DNA from: DATFDN01 sp963818725
GTDB taxonomy: Bacteria; Pseudomonadota; Alphaproteobacteria; Acetobacterales; Acetobacteraceae
DNA length: 64,000 bases
Assembly: GCA_963818725.1 (NCBI GenBank)
Contig: CAWFTU010000014.1
Coordinates: forward strand, 558,001-622,000
Direction: 5' to 3'
Shown piece after piece: positions 1 to 8,484 of the stretch (the first letter of the stretch is position 1; each line of letters begins with the position of its first letter). The notes beneath the pieces are model-generated. The model worked only from the letters and a program-made list of their open reading frames with translations. It did no database searches and was not told where the DNA came from. The translations under genes and the position numbers were made by a program.

Positions 1-1
1 T

Positions 2-211
2 CTGTTCATCCAGGTGGGAGCCGACGAGACACTGCTCGACGATAGCCGCGCGCTCGCCGCCGCCGCGCGACGGGCCGGGGTGGACGTCACGCTCGAGGAA
101 GAGCCCGAGATGCAGCACGTCTACCACTTCCTCGCCGGTGTCGCGCCGGAGGCGGAGGCGGCGATCGCGCGGCTGGCGAAATGGGTGCGGCCGAAGCTTG
201 GATTGGATTGA
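2..211 (+). CDS. alpha/beta hydrolase, C-terminal end (partial)
   Basis: The last 69 codons of a gene that begins before the window, open from base 2 to a TGA stop. The fragment holds GADETLLDDS followed about 35 residues later by QHVYHF. In the hormone-sensitive-lipase/acetyl-esterase branch of alpha/beta hydrolases these two places carry the catalytic Asp and His, so this is probably the C-terminal third of a carboxylesterase. The nucleophile Ser and oxyanion HGG motif would lie upstream and cannot be checked. It is convergent with the pqi operon, whose last gene ends 57 bp away. Confidence 0.7.
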   Translation: MFIQVGADETLLDDSRALAAAARRAGVDVTLEEEPEMQHVYHFLAGVAPEAEAAIARLAKWVRPKLGLD

Positions 212-267
212 GGCTAAGTGTCCTCCCTGACGCCGTTGCGAAAGGGAGGGAGGCCCTCTCGAAGACC

Positions 268-834
268 CTAAGCTATCGTCGCGGCGATCCGGTCAGCCAG
301 TACGCCCAACGCCTGGCTCATGGCTGGGACCACCGCGCGGGGCGTTCCGGCGCCGGCGTTGATCTCAATCCGCTCGCGATGCGACCTGCCAGTCGGCACC
401 TCGCCAGAGCGAGCAAGAATCGATGAGGCGCGTAGGATTACACGTCCGGATGTGTCGCCAGAGAACTGATCGATCGACACGGTTACGGTTCGCAGCCCGC
501 GCGGGGGCGCCGGATCGCCTGGCGCCAGCACCGAGCCGGGGGGCAGGCGCTCGCTCAGGTTATCTGACAGGGCCCGGCGGATAAGCTGGTTCAGGGGCGC
601 TCCCCACACGCTGTTGCTTGAAACGTCCAATCGGTCCCCCGGCGCGACAAGGACAATCTCGTCGCGGTCGATCGTGGCCGGGATAGAGACCTCTCCGACC
701 TCCAGTGACGGGCGGATCGGCGATCCAACCGCCATGTGCGCGGGCGGGACCGCGGAGAGCGTGTAGGTGTCGGTCTTGGCACTGGCGCAAGCGGCCAGGA
801 GCAGCGCTAGCAGCAGCGATGCCGCGCGTCGCAT
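268..834 (-). CDS. pqiC: PqiC-type outer-membrane lipoprotein
   Basis: A 188-residue lipoprotein of the PqiC/DUF330 family. The N terminus is a typical lipoprotein signal with lipobox LAAC around residue 16, so the mature protein should be acylated and held at the outer membrane facing the periplasm. PqiC is the third part of the Pqi intermembrane lipid-transport system; it docks the PqiB needle at the outer membrane. The gene lies 12 bp downstream of pqiB in the same direction, completing a pqiABC operon. Nothing looks damaged. Family assignment rests on the lipobox, length and operon position; the body motif SIDQFSGD resembles that family. Confidence 0.85.
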   Translation of the reverse strand: MRRAASLLLALLLAACASAKTDTYTLSAVPPAHMAVGSPIRPSLEVGEVSIPATIDRDEIVLVAPGDRLDVSSNSVWGAPLNQLIRRALSDNLSERLPPGSVLAPGDPAPPRGLRTVTVSIDQFSGDTSGRVILRASSILARSGEVPTGRSHRERIEINAGAGTPRAVVPAMSQALGVLADRIAATIA

Positions 835-846
835 TCCGTCTCCTTT

Positions 847-2559
847 CTAGCCTCGGCCTCGAAGCAGCGACGAGGGATGCCGGGTGAGGTAGTCCGCGAG
901 TTCCCGCATCGCTTCCGCCGCTCGGCTCAATTCGTAGAGGGTCTGCCCAAGAGCCGCCGTGTTGGTTCCCATCGGACCATTCCCGGCTGTCGTGCTGATA
1001 AGCTGGCGCGCATCGGCCACCGTCCGATCGGCTTGGCTCGCCACCTTGCGCAGGGAGACGAGCAAGGGGGGCAGTTCGGCCTTGGCCGAGGCACTGACCT
1101 GCTCCAGGTTAGCCAGGGACTGTTGCAGGCTGCCAAGGCTGCGTGTCAGCCCTGGCGACTCGCTGAGCGTGGCCAGCCGGTCGGTGAGCGTACGGATGTT
1201 CCCCGCGATCTGGTCGATCGGCAGCCGGTCCAGCTTGCCGGCCATGCCGCTCACGGCGGACATGAGGCCGCCAAGCCCAGCCCCGCCGGGCGCGGAGGGT
1301 ATTTCGGGTGGATTGCCGGCGATGAGCGTGGCGGGCTTGGCCCCGTTCACGAAGGTCAGCTCGACATCGCTCGGGCCAACCAAGGGAACCGATGATCCGG
1401 ACTGAGCGCGCAGCCCCTCGCCGATGAGGCGGCCCATGAACGCGTCCACCTCGGCGCGCCCGGTCCCCGACCAAGTGGCGCCGCCACTCAGCGCGATGCG
1501 CCACGGCTCGATCCCCAGCGTCATCTGCTCTCGGAGCGTCCCGCTGCTCCGGTCATAGACCAGGCGCGAGTTGACAACCGAACCCACGCGGTGCCCAGCC
1601 AGAGTCACCGCCGAGCCCTTTTGCAGCCCGCTCGCCTCGGAGTCGAAGACCACTTGGTACGAGATGGCCTGTCCCTCGGGAGCGTACTCGGCCTCGGCCT
1701 GGCTCTCATAAAGGGTGAAGGCGGTGCCTCCGGCGGCGACCGGTCCCTCCGCGGCGCCGCTCGGCGTGTCGAAATCCACCGCTCCGCCCAGCAGAGCCGG
1801 CAGCGATTGGAGCTGAATCCGCGGCCCGCTCCCATTGAGCGAGACCTGCACCGCGCCCGCGTTCCAGAACCGGGTGCCGTCACGCACCAGCTCGTCATAG
1901 GGCGCCCTCACGAAGGCTGAGATCGCGAATGTCCGGTCGGAGGTCAGCGTCACCGATTCGATCGTGCCCACCGCGTGGCTGCGGAAATAAATCCCCGAGC
2001 CACGGGAGACGCTGCCCGGATCGCGCGCCCGCAGGACGTAGTGGTGTCCCGGTACCGGCTCCGAAATCACAGGCGGCTTGCCAAGGCCCTGATACTCGCT
2101 CTGCTTGCCGCCCGGCTGCGGCTCGATCCCGATCGACGGGCCAGCGATGATCGAGCGAATGGAGGACAGATCGCTCAGGCTTGGTCCATTGATCCAGAAC
2201 AGCGTGCCGGGGCCGATATGGCCGTCCATCTCGGAGGTTAGCCGGATGTGCGTGCGCACGTGCTGGAGATCCTTCTCCAGCCGCACCGACTCGACCTCGC
2301 CCACCTTCAGGCCTTGGTATTGCACCTCGGTCTGGCCGGCGCTGATGCCACCGGCTTGGGGGAAAATGACCGTAATCGTCGGGCCGGTGGCGGCGATCTC
2401 CTTGAAGACGAGCCAGGCGACGATGGCGACCGCCGCGATCGGGATACCCCAGATCCAGCCCGGCCAGCGGCTCCTCTCCGTTCGCGCCGACGGCGGATCG
2501 GGCGCGACACGCGGCACGGGATCGGCCTCGTGAGGTGGCGGGGCGTCGTCGGGACTCAT
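847..2559 (-). CDS. pqiB: intermembrane transport protein PqiB (MCE repeats)
   Basis: A 570-residue MCE protein. After a proline-rich cytoplasmic leader there is one membrane helix at about residues 32-52 (WIWGIPIAAVAIVAWLVF). Three MCE/MlaD-like repeats follow, starting near residues 60 (TITVIFPQAGGISAG), 170 and 285, and then a long C-terminal helical region (about 430-550) predicted to build the needle. PqiB hexamers form a periplasm-spanning tunnel thought to move phospholipids between the inner and outer membranes. Its start overlaps the end of pqiA by 4 bp, so the two are translationally coupled. Length is close to the E. coli protein (546 residues). Confidence 0.92.
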   Translation of the reverse strand: MSPDDAPPPHEADPVPRVAPDPPSARTERSRWPGWIWGIPIAAVAIVAWLVFKEIAATGPTITVIFPQAGGISAGQTEVQYQGLKVGEVESVRLEKDLQHVRTHIRLTSEMDGHIGPGTLFWINGPSLSDLSSIRSIIAGPSIGIEPQPGGKQSEYQGLGKPPVISEPVPGHHYVLRARDPGSVSRGSGIYFRSHAVGTIESVTLTSDRTFAISAFVRAPYDELVRDGTRFWNAGAVQVSLNGSGPRIQLQSLPALLGGAVDFDTPSGAAEGPVAAGGTAFTLYESQAEAEYAPEGQAISYQVVFDSEASGLQKGSAVTLAGHRVGSVVNSRLVYDRSSGTLREQMTLGIEPWRIALSGGATWSGTGRAEVDAFMGRLIGEGLRAQSGSSVPLVGPSDVELTFVNGAKPATLIAGNPPEIPSAPGGAGLGGLMSAVSGMAGKLDRLPIDQIAGNIRTLTDRLATLSESPGLTRSLGSLQQSLANLEQVSASAKAELPPLLVSLRKVASQADRTVADARQLISTTAGNGPMGTNTAALGQTLYELSRAAEAMRELADYLTRHPSSLLRGRG

Positions 2560-3755
2560 GCACGCTCCTCAACCTGGTCCCAGAGCAGCCGGGGATCGAA
2601 CAGCTTGGCCGCGAACATGCTGAGAACGATCACCGAGATGAACGCTGGCGCGCCCAGCCCGGCGCGCACGCTGAGCAGGCCGCCAATCTGCATCACCGGC
2701 ACGAAGATCGCGATGGTGAAGATGTCGATGTTCGACCAGCGCCCGATCTCCTCCACGACGCGGAACAGTCGGGTCTTGGCCTTGAGGCGGCGATCGGAAT
2801 GGTGATGGACCGACCACAACAGCCAGCTCAAGCCGATCAGCTTGCCGAGCGGGATCAAGATGCTCGCGGTGAAGATGATGACCGCAAGCGGAAAGAATCC
2901 GGCATTGACAAGCTGCATCACGCCCCACGCGATGGTCTGGTTCTCCCGCATTCCAAGACCCAGTTGCACGCTCATTGGAAACCAGTTGGATATGATATAG
3001 AGTGGAAAGCCGGCGATCACCAGCGCGGCGGCCCGGCTCACCGCGTTGGGCTTGCGCCGCGACAGCCGCGCCAGGCAGCGCGGGCAGCGCTCGCCCGACA
3101 TGGCGACGGGCAGCACCAAGTCGCATGTGGTGCAGGCCAGTCGCGGGCCGGAGACCGCCGACGCGGGGTGGCGGATGCGGCGCCAGACGGCTTGGCGGTC
3201 CAAGCTCGCGCGCGTCATCATGGTGAAGAACGCGGCGGCGATCAGGCACCACCCGCCGGGTTCGATGGTCACAGGGAGGTGGACCGCGACCCGGCTGTAG
3301 CCGATCGCCGCGCCGAACAGGAACACGTCGGGCATCGACCAGAGGTCGAGATGCTCAGCCCACCGGAACACCCGCCCAATCCAAGGGCCTTGGCGATCGA
3401 GGCGGATGGCGGCGAGTGCGGCCGCCAGCAGGCCGAAGCGAAAGAACGGCAGGATGACGCCCTGCAGGCCAACCACGATGGCGAGCGTCACCCAGCCTTC
3501 GTTCCACATCTCGATCGCGCCCGAACCGAGGCGGCTGGAGCGTTCGATGCCAGCGATTTGGAGCGTCATCAACGTTGCGAGATTGGCGGGAAACCAGAGC
3601 ACGAACGTGGTGAAGGACAGCGCCAGCGCGGCATCGATGCTGCGCCCAGCCGTCCGTTCGAGAACCTTGCAGCACTGGCAGCACAAAAGGCGGGTCCACC
3701 GGCCCAGTCCGGGAATATGCTGAATCGTTCCGCAGTCGGGACATGCAATTATCAT
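2556..3755 (-). CDS. pqiA: paraquat-inducible protein A (PqiA)
   Basis: An integral membrane protein of 399 residues if it starts at the ATG giving MIIACPDCG. An in-frame upstream extension exists but looks non-coding. It has the duplicated PqiA layout: a zinc-ribbon pair (CPDCG near residue 5 and CCQCC near residue 30) before the first four-helix membrane block, and a second pair (CTTC and CPRC, near residues 205-225) before a second block. PqiA is the inner-membrane partner of PqiB. It is the first gene of pqiABC, transcribed divergently from msrA with 137 bp between, so the promoters probably lie there. Both families link to envelope or oxidative stress, but shared control is inference. 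Confidence 0.9.
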   Translation of the reverse strand: MIIACPDCGTIQHIPGLGRWTRLLCCQCCKVLERTAGRSIDAALALSFTTFVLWFPANLATLMTLQIAGIERSSRLGSGAIEMWNEGWVTLAIVVGLQGVILPFFRFGLLAAALAAIRLDRQGPWIGRVFRWAEHLDLWSMPDVFLFGAAIGYSRVAVHLPVTIEPGGWCLIAAAFFTMMTRASLDRQAVWRRIRHPASAVSGPRLACTTCDLVLPVAMSGERCPRCLARLSRRKPNAVSRAAALVIAGFPLYIISNWFPMSVQLGLGMRENQTIAWGVMQLVNAGFFPLAVIIFTASILIPLGKLIGLSWLLWSVHHHSDRRLKAKTRLFRVVEEIGRWSNIDIFTIAIFVPVMQIGGLLSVRAGLGAPAFISVIVLSMFAAKLFDPRLLWDQVEERA

Positions 3756-3892
3756 CGCGTCGGCCACAACGCCATCGATACAGTCAGGTTGCTCTCCATC
3801 CGGCGCCTTCAACCGAGGCGCCCACACGGTCGGGGGCTTTCGCTCCCGCGCCCGCACGCCGATATTGATATGAACGGAGGCGGAGCACAAAG

Positions 3893-4438
3893 ATGGACGA
3901 GGAACTTGCGACTTTAGGTGGTGGTTGCTTCTGGTGCCTGGAGGCGGTCTTCAAGGACTTGCGCGGGGTGAAGCGCGTCAAGTCGGGCTATGCCGGCGGC
4001 CACGTGGCGAACCCGACCTACAAGCAGGTCTGCGGAGGCCGGACCGGCCACGCCGAGGTGGTGCAGGTTACCTTCGACCCGGCTGAGCTCGGCTACGCCG
4101 ACCTGCTGCGCGTCTTTTTCTCCATCCACGACCCCACGACCAAGGACCGCCAGGGTAACGACGTCGGCCCGCAATACCGCTCCATCATCCTCACCCACTC
4201 GGACGCGCAGCGCCAGACGGCCGAAGCGGTGATGCGTGAGATCACGGACGCGCGGCTATGGCCGGCGCCGCTGACCACGGAGGTTCAGCCGCTCGAGGCG
4301 TTCTGGCCGGCCGAGGCGGAGCACGACGACCACTTCGCCCGCAATCCCTGGTCTGGGTACTGCCAGGTCGTGGTCGCACCGAAGGTGGCGAAGTTCCGCA
4401 AGCAGTTCACCCATCGGCTTAAGCGGGCGGCGGCGTAG
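3893..4438 (+). CDS. msrA: peptide-methionine (S)-S-oxide reductase
   Basis: A 181-residue MsrA. The catalytic motif GCFWC is at residues 11-15, with Cys12 as the nucleophile. The conserved FDP (VTFDPAELGYADLL), FFSIHDPT, and GPQYRS segments that form the substrate pocket are all present. The enzyme reduces methionine-S-sulfoxide in proteins using thioredoxin. No signal peptide is seen, so it acts in the cytoplasm. An in-frame GGAGGCGGAG-rich stretch lies just before the ATG and can serve as ribosome binding site. It is divergent from pqiA and is followed by a palindromic repeat block. Confidence 0.95.
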   Translation: MDEELATLGGGCFWCLEAVFKDLRGVKRVKSGYAGGHVANPTYKQVCGGRTGHAEVVQVTFDPAELGYADLLRVFFSIHDPTTKDRQGNDVGPQYRSIILTHSDAQRQTAEAVMREITDARLWPAPLTTEVQPLEAFWPAEAEHDDHFARNPWSGYCQVVVAPKVAKFRKQFTHRLKRAAA

Positions 4439-4440
4439 GC

Positions 4441-4555
4441 GGCACCCTCACCCCAGCCCTCTCCGCAAGCGGGAGAGGGAGGTGTCGCGGGCAGGGCCGG
4501 TCGGTTCAACGCCCCCCTCTCCCCCCGGGAGAGGGCCGAGGTAGGGGCCGGACTC
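4441..4555. repeat. intergenic C/G-rich palindromic repeat block
   Basis: Between convergent msrA and the VOC gene lie two hairpin-type arms: CCCTCTCC / GGAGAGGG around a GCAAGC loop, then CCCTCTCC / GGGAGAGG about 50 bp later. The pattern of CTCACCCC followed by a CCCTCTCC...GGAGAGGG hairpin recurs elsewhere in the window (28.3, 29.3, 40.9-41.1, 42.8 and 56.6 kb). It belongs to a family of dispersed, REP-like extragenic repeats common in alphaproteobacteria. It might also end transcription from both sides, but there is no U-tract. Confidence 0.6.
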
Positions 4556-4557
4556 TT

Positions 4558-5445
4558 CTAGGTCGGCAGCGCCCAGCGCCATGAATCCCACTCGGGCGCA
4601 TAGCTGCGCGGGGTCTGGGCGGGGTTGCGGTTGACCAACGGGCGGGCATAGAGCGGGTGCTTCATGCTGCGCACCTCGTGCTCGATCGTGAACAGCACCT
4701 GGTTGGTGTCCACGTCCACGATGTCGGTGAAGCGGTACTGGTGCTGGTCGCTCTCCTCGGTGATCAGCCCGCGCTCGAGCAGCTTGCGGTGCGGGCCGGA
4801 GAAGTCGGCGAGCGTGATCTGGATGTGGTGCCCGTCGAAGGGGGGCAGGTCGGCGTCGGTCTCGCGGAACAGGACCCGGTTGCCGTCGCCCACCACCGCC
4901 CAGGCGTGCGCGCCGCGGTCGTCCTCGGTCACGCCGGCGATGGCACCGAGGATGTCGCGGTAAAAGCGGGCGATGCCGGGGAGCGAGGTGCCTCTCGGCA
5001 CGTCGCATTCGACATAGGGCATCCCCAGCGTGATCCGCCCGAACCGGGCGGGGTCCGGGGCGTGGAGGCGAATGCGGTTGCCCCAGGGGCAGGTTGCCTC
5101 CACCGCGTCGTTGGTGGCGCGATAGCTGAAGCTCGTGCCTTCGAGCTGGGGCGCGACCTTGTCGAGGCGCTCCTTCAGCGCGAGGAGGTCGGGCACGACC
5201 AGCCCGGTCGTGCCGCGCACCACCTGCGGCTTGCGGGTCGGCAGGTGGAACTGCGCGCGGCCGACATTGACCCACATGTTCTCGGTACCCGTCATTATGT
5301 ACGGGTCGCGCGTGAGGCCGAGACCCGCGACGTAGAACAGCGTCGCCAATCTCTGGTCGGGGATGGTGACGTTCACGTGCCCCAGCTCGACGACATTGCC
5401 CATGTCCTCGGCGGTGCGGTCGTAGCTCGGTCGGGCTGTGGTCAT
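4558..5445 (-). CDS. VOC (glyoxalase/dioxygenase-fold) family protein
   Basis: A 295-residue protein with two vicinal-oxygen-chelate modules: residues about 17-125 (VELGHVNVTIPDQRLATLFY) and about 140-270 (with HHIQITLADF and YRFTDIVD). This is the size and arrangement of extradiol-dioxygenase-like or glyoxalase-like proteins. Possible metal ligands are the His in GHVNVT, His in HHIQIT and a later Glu, but the substrate cannot be told from sequence. The start at ATG (MTTARPSYDR) is preceded by AAGGGAAA at a good distance. It diverges from the neighbouring amidase with 83 bp between them. Confidence 0.75.
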   Translation of the reverse strand: MTTARPSYDRTAEDMGNVVELGHVNVTIPDQRLATLFYVAGLGLTRDPYIMTGTENMWVNVGRAQFHLPTRKPQVVRGTTGLVVPDLLALKERLDKVAPQLEGTSFSYRATNDAVEATCPWGNRIRLHAPDPARFGRITLGMPYVECDVPRGTSLPGIARFYRDILGAIAGVTEDDRGAHAWAVVGDGNRVLFRETDADLPPFDGHHIQITLADFSGPHRKLLERGLITEESDQHQYRFTDIVDVDTNQVLFTIEHEVRSMKHPLYARPLVNRNPAQTPRSYAPEWDSWRWALPT

Positions 5446-5528
5446 GGCCGGTTTCCCTTGTGTGGCTTTGGTGCAGGATAATGCTTTGCCGCTATAGCGG
5501 TCCATTGGGGCGGAGGACGGGGGGTTCG

Positions 5529-7016
5529 ATGGTCGGGCAATCTGCCATGAGCTGGGAGGAATGGAGACGGCTGGACGGGCTCGCACTGGCCGATCTGGTG
5601 CGAGCGCGGAAGGTTCAGATTGCCGAGCTGACGGCTCAGGCCGCCGCCGGTGTGGAACGGGTGTCGCGGCTTGAGGCGGTCGTCGAGATGTTCGATGACG
5701 TGCGCGCCGATCCCTTCGCTGATAGCCCCGATCCCGCTGGTCGGCTGCATGGGGTGCCGATCTTCCTTAAGGATTTGGGATCGGGGCTGAAGGGGCGGAG
5801 ACAGGAAGCCGGCTCGGCGCTGCTGGCCGGGACCGTGCTCGCCCGGACCGATCCCCTGGTGGCGAACTATCTGCGCGCTGGCATGATCCCGTTGGGACGC
5901 TCGACAACCCCAGAGTTCGGGCTAACCTTCGACACCGTTACCGATTACCGCGATGGCGTGCGCGTGTCGCGCAACCCATGGAACCTGGATCGCACGCCGG
6001 GCGGCTCCTCGGGGGGATCGGCCGCGCTGGTGGCGGCCGGGGTGACGCCGATCAGCATGGCGACTGACGGTGGCGGCTCCATCCGCGTCCCGGCCGCGTG
6101 CTGCGGCCTCGTCGGGCTGAAGCCCTCGCGCGGGCGCGTCGCCCCGCCGCTGGGACGCAACGAGTACGGGAACCGCGTCAGCGTCGAAGGCGTGGTCACA
6201 CGCAGCGTGCGCGACACCGCCGCGGTGCTCGACTACATCACGCGCGGCCCGAACGGTGGCTCGTTCATTCCGCCGGCCTCTCCGGCCGGCCCGTATCTCG
6301 GGGCGGTCCAATATGATCCCCCTTCCTTGCGCATCGCGCTGTCCACGGGCGATTGGGGGCGGGCAAGCCGCACCGACCCGGAGGTGGCGGCGCGCGTGCG
6401 CGAGGCGGGGCGCGCGCTGGAGGCGCTGGGCCACCATGTCGAGGAGGTGGCGGATGACGCCATTTGCGACTGGTCGACGCTGTGGCGGAGCTGCCTGACC
6501 GGCTGGATCAGCAGCCGCATGGCGTTCGCCGCGATGGCCGCCCAGCGCGAGCTGACCGAGGATCAGTTGCGCGACCGGCTGAACCCGATGACTTGGCGGC
6601 ACTCCCAGGCAGCGAAGCGATACACGGTGACGGACCTGTTGGCGATGATGGACGCGAACAACACCGTCACGCGGCAATGGGGCGCGCTGATGGAGCGCTA
6701 TGACGCCCTGCTGTGCCCGACACTCGCCGTGCGCGTGCCGGAGGCGAACGGCCCGTATTCGCTGCTGCGCGACGAGGAGCTGGAGCCGTGGGGGGAGCGG
6801 CTGGCCGACGCCGCGCGCTACACCATGCCGGCGAACGAGACCGGGCTGCCGGCGATTTCGCTGCCGGCGGGGGTGGATTCGGAGGGGTTGCCGATCGGGG
6901 TGCAGGTGTACGGGAATTTTGGGCGGGAGGACGTGCTGCTGCGGCTGGCGGCGCAGGTGGAGCGCGCGCACCCCGATTGGTTCGGGGCGCGGCCGGGGGT
7001 GCATGTTGCCGGCTGA
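5529..7016 (+). CDS. amidase (amidase-signature family)
   Basis: A 495-residue amidase-signature enzyme. The Ser-Ser-Lys triad is visible: Lys near residue 81 in PIFLKDLG, the cis-Ser region GGSSGGSAA near residues 158-166, and the nucleophile Ser near 184 in DGGGSIRVPA. These enzymes hydrolyse amide bonds; family members include aryl-amidases, 6-aminohexanoate-cyclic-dimer hydrolases and GatA, and the substrate is not decidable here. It is too divergent and solitary to be GatA. The ATG at 5529 was chosen because GGAGG lies 12 bp upstream; in-frame codons further up have no such site. No signal peptide. Confidence 0.88.
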   Translation: MVGQSAMSWEEWRRLDGLALADLVRARKVQIAELTAQAAAGVERVSRLEAVVEMFDDVRADPFADSPDPAGRLHGVPIFLKDLGSGLKGRRQEAGSALLAGTVLARTDPLVANYLRAGMIPLGRSTTPEFGLTFDTVTDYRDGVRVSRNPWNLDRTPGGSSGGSAALVAAGVTPISMATDGGGSIRVPAACCGLVGLKPSRGRVAPPLGRNEYGNRVSVEGVVTRSVRDTAAVLDYITRGPNGGSFIPPASPAGPYLGAVQYDPPSLRIALSTGDWGRASRTDPEVAARVREAGRALEALGHHVEEVADDAICDWSTLWRSCLTGWISSRMAFAAMAAQRELTEDQLRDRLNPMTWRHSQAAKRYTVTDLLAMMDANNTVTRQWGALMERYDALLCPTLAVRVPEANGPYSLLRDEELEPWGERLADAARYTMPANETGLPAISLPAGVDSEGLPIGVQVYGNFGREDVLLRLAAQVERAHPDWFGARPGVHVAG

Positions 7017-7207
7017 AGGAGCTCTACCGCCGCATTAGCGAACCGAAGTCCGAAACGGTTTCAAGTGCGGCAACATGAAGTGATCGGCGTCGCGCCCGCC
7101 CAGAGGGCTATCGCATTTGGCTCACCACGGTTTCCGACCGGCACGCACAACTCAGGTCTTGAGGGCGGCCCTTTAAGTATTATAGATCCGGCTGTCATTA
7201 TCTTGAA

Positions 7208-7990
7208 TCATGCCGCATAGCGCATGGACTTCTGGCGGAAGAAGCTGCGGACCCGGGCGGGCGACTTGGCCAGCCGACGCATGTGGCGGATGGCGGCCTG
7301 CTTGAGCTGCTGTTTGCTGCGCATTGGCGGCTTGCGGGTGACGTGCCGCTTGAGGTCGGCATTCAGCCCTTCATCCGGATTGAGTTCCGGACTGTGGGAC
7401 GGCAGGTAGGAGACCTCGATCTGCGCCTTGTGCCGGGCGAGCCACTCACGCACCACCGCCGAACGGTGCACTGGCAGCCGGTCGAGGATCAGGAACACCT
7501 TGCGCCCGGCATCACGGATCAGGCGTTGCAGGAAGCCGATCAGCACCGGCGCCTTGATCGCGCCGTCCAGCACCTGCCAGCGCAACTCGCCTCGGTTGCT
7601 GACCGCCGAGATCAGGCCCCGCCCGATGCGGCGCTGGTTGGGCCGCACGACGGGTGTCTTGCCGGGGAGCGCGTAGGAACGACCGCGCACGTCCTCGGCG
7701 CGCAGCCCGGTCTCGTCGCCCCAGAAGATCACCCCACGCGCCCGCCGGGCCCGGGCGACAATCGCTGGATACTCCCGGCGCAGCCAATCGCGCACCGCTG
7801 CCGGTTGCTGCCCATGGGCCCGCCGCAGCGGCTTTTGCGCGGTGAAGCCCCAGCGTGCCAGGTGCGTGCCGGTGGTGCGCACCGCCAGGCGCACGCCATA
7901 CTGGCGGCGGATGAGCGCACCCACCGCCCCCTCCGCAGCCATTCCATGGACTGCGTCCATGGAACCTTCGGCTGCTCCGCCCGGCTCCAC
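7208..7990 (-). CDS. IS630 transposase, DDE catalytic part
   Basis: The catalytic half of an IS630-family transposase. It carries the DDE residues in IFWGDETGLR, LILDRLPVHRS and SPELNPDEGLN, followed by the usual basic C terminus ending MRYAA. The first dozen or so residues of this reading frame (before GAVGALIRRQYGVRL) come from the palindrome and are probably not native. If 44 nt are removed, the helix-turn-helix part joins at LWSRAE + GAVGALIRR and the whole protein is about 346 residues, the normal family length. As it stands the enzyme needs a -1 shift or some other rescue to be made. Confidence 0.85.
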   Translation of the reverse strand: MEPGGAAEGSMDAVHGMAAEGAVGALIRRQYGVRLAVRTTGTHLARWGFTAQKPLRRAHGQQPAAVRDWLRREYPAIVARARRARGVIFWGDETGLRAEDVRGRSYALPGKTPVVRPNQRRIGRGLISAVSNRGELRWQVLDGAIKAPVLIGFLQRLIRDAGRKVFLILDRLPVHRSAVVREWLARHKAQIEVSYLPSHSPELNPDEGLNADLKRHVTRKPPMRSKQQLKQAAIRHMRRLAKSPARVRSFFRQKSMRYAA

Positions 7991-8292
7991 AGCGCAAAGT
8001 CCAGGCCCAACTCGTCGGGCACACGGCGGCAGATCAGCCGCTGGATCTCCCTCTCCTGTGCCGTCGTCAGCAGCTTCTGCTCGTCTGGCTTGCGCCCGCG
8101 CTTGCCGCTGACCAGCCCCGTCTCGCCCTGGGCGTCAAAACGCTTGCAGATGTCGAACACGCCGGTTTGGCTGAGCCCGACCTGGGCGGCGATTGCCGCA
8201 TAGTTCGCACCGCTCTGGCGCAGGCCGATCACCTGTCGCCGTCTTTCTTCCTGGGCCGCCGGAGCCAGCTTGCGCATGTCCACGTGCTTCAT
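7729..8292 (-). CDS. IS630 transposase, DNA-binding N-terminal part
   Basis: Helix-turn-helix portion of the same transposase. Residues 1-106 are native: a winged HTH with YAAIAAQVGLSQTGVFDICKRF, a linker with RGRKPDEQ, then LDFALWSRAE. After residue 106 the frame runs through a palindrome into out-of-frame sequence (VPWTQSMEWLRRGRW...), so the rest up to 187 residues is nonsense. It overlaps the catalytic frame by about 260 bp. I see no canonical X-XXY-YYZ slippery heptamer at the junction, so ordinary programmed -1 frameshifting is not obvious. Confidence 0.82.
   Translation of the reverse strand: MKHVDMRKLAPAAQEERRRQVIGLRQSGANYAAIAAQVGLSQTGVFDICKRFDAQGETGLVSGKRGRKPDEQKLLTTAQEREIQRLICRRVPDELGLDFALWSRAEQPKVPWTQSMEWLRRGRWVRSSAASMACAWRCAPPARTWHAGASPRKSRCGGPMGSNRQRCAIGCAGSIQRLSPGPGGRVG
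7931..7980. repeat. 44-nt palindromic mini-element with CTCCGC flanks (IS630 copy 1)
   Basis: CTCCGC occurs at 7931-7936 and again at 7975-7980, exactly 44 nt apart. Between them is a strong hairpin: outer stem GCAGCC (7935-7940) with GGCTGC (7970-7975), inner stem TTCCATGGAC (7942-7951) with GTCCATGGAA (7955-7964), and a 3-nt loop. It lies at the break between the two transposase frames; deleting 44 nt restores one frame. A homologous 50-bp block of identical layout lies at 19195-19244 inside an ISAs1 transposase, and an identical copy is in IS630 copy 2. Confidence 0.85.
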
Positions 8293-8484
8293 GTCCGAGG
8301 ACGTGGTGGCCCTCAGCTTCTATCCAACATAATGGCAGCCGGATCTATAAGAGAGCACCGGCGGCATCACCGGCATCCGGTCTGCCCGCACCAGGAGCCG
8401 CGAAGAGCCTCAACCCGATACCGAGTTCACACTCAGGTCTGTGTTACGCACCTTCATGCTACGGCGAAACGTATGGAAACTCAA

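Larger units (their letters stand above)
7181..8349 (-). mobile_element. IS630-family insertion sequence, copy 1
   Basis: About 1.17 kb bounded by near-perfect inverted repeats TATAGATCCGGCTG(T/C)CATTA, which include the TA dinucleotide these elements duplicate on insertion. A second copy lies at 53923-55091 in the same orientation. Reading the two side by side I find only three base differences: near 7201, 7289 and 8022. The transposase is in two frames separated by a 44-nt palindrome (see separate entries). The element sits between the amidase gene and an AT-richer DUF262 gene; no host gene is visibly cut. Confidence 0.93.
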
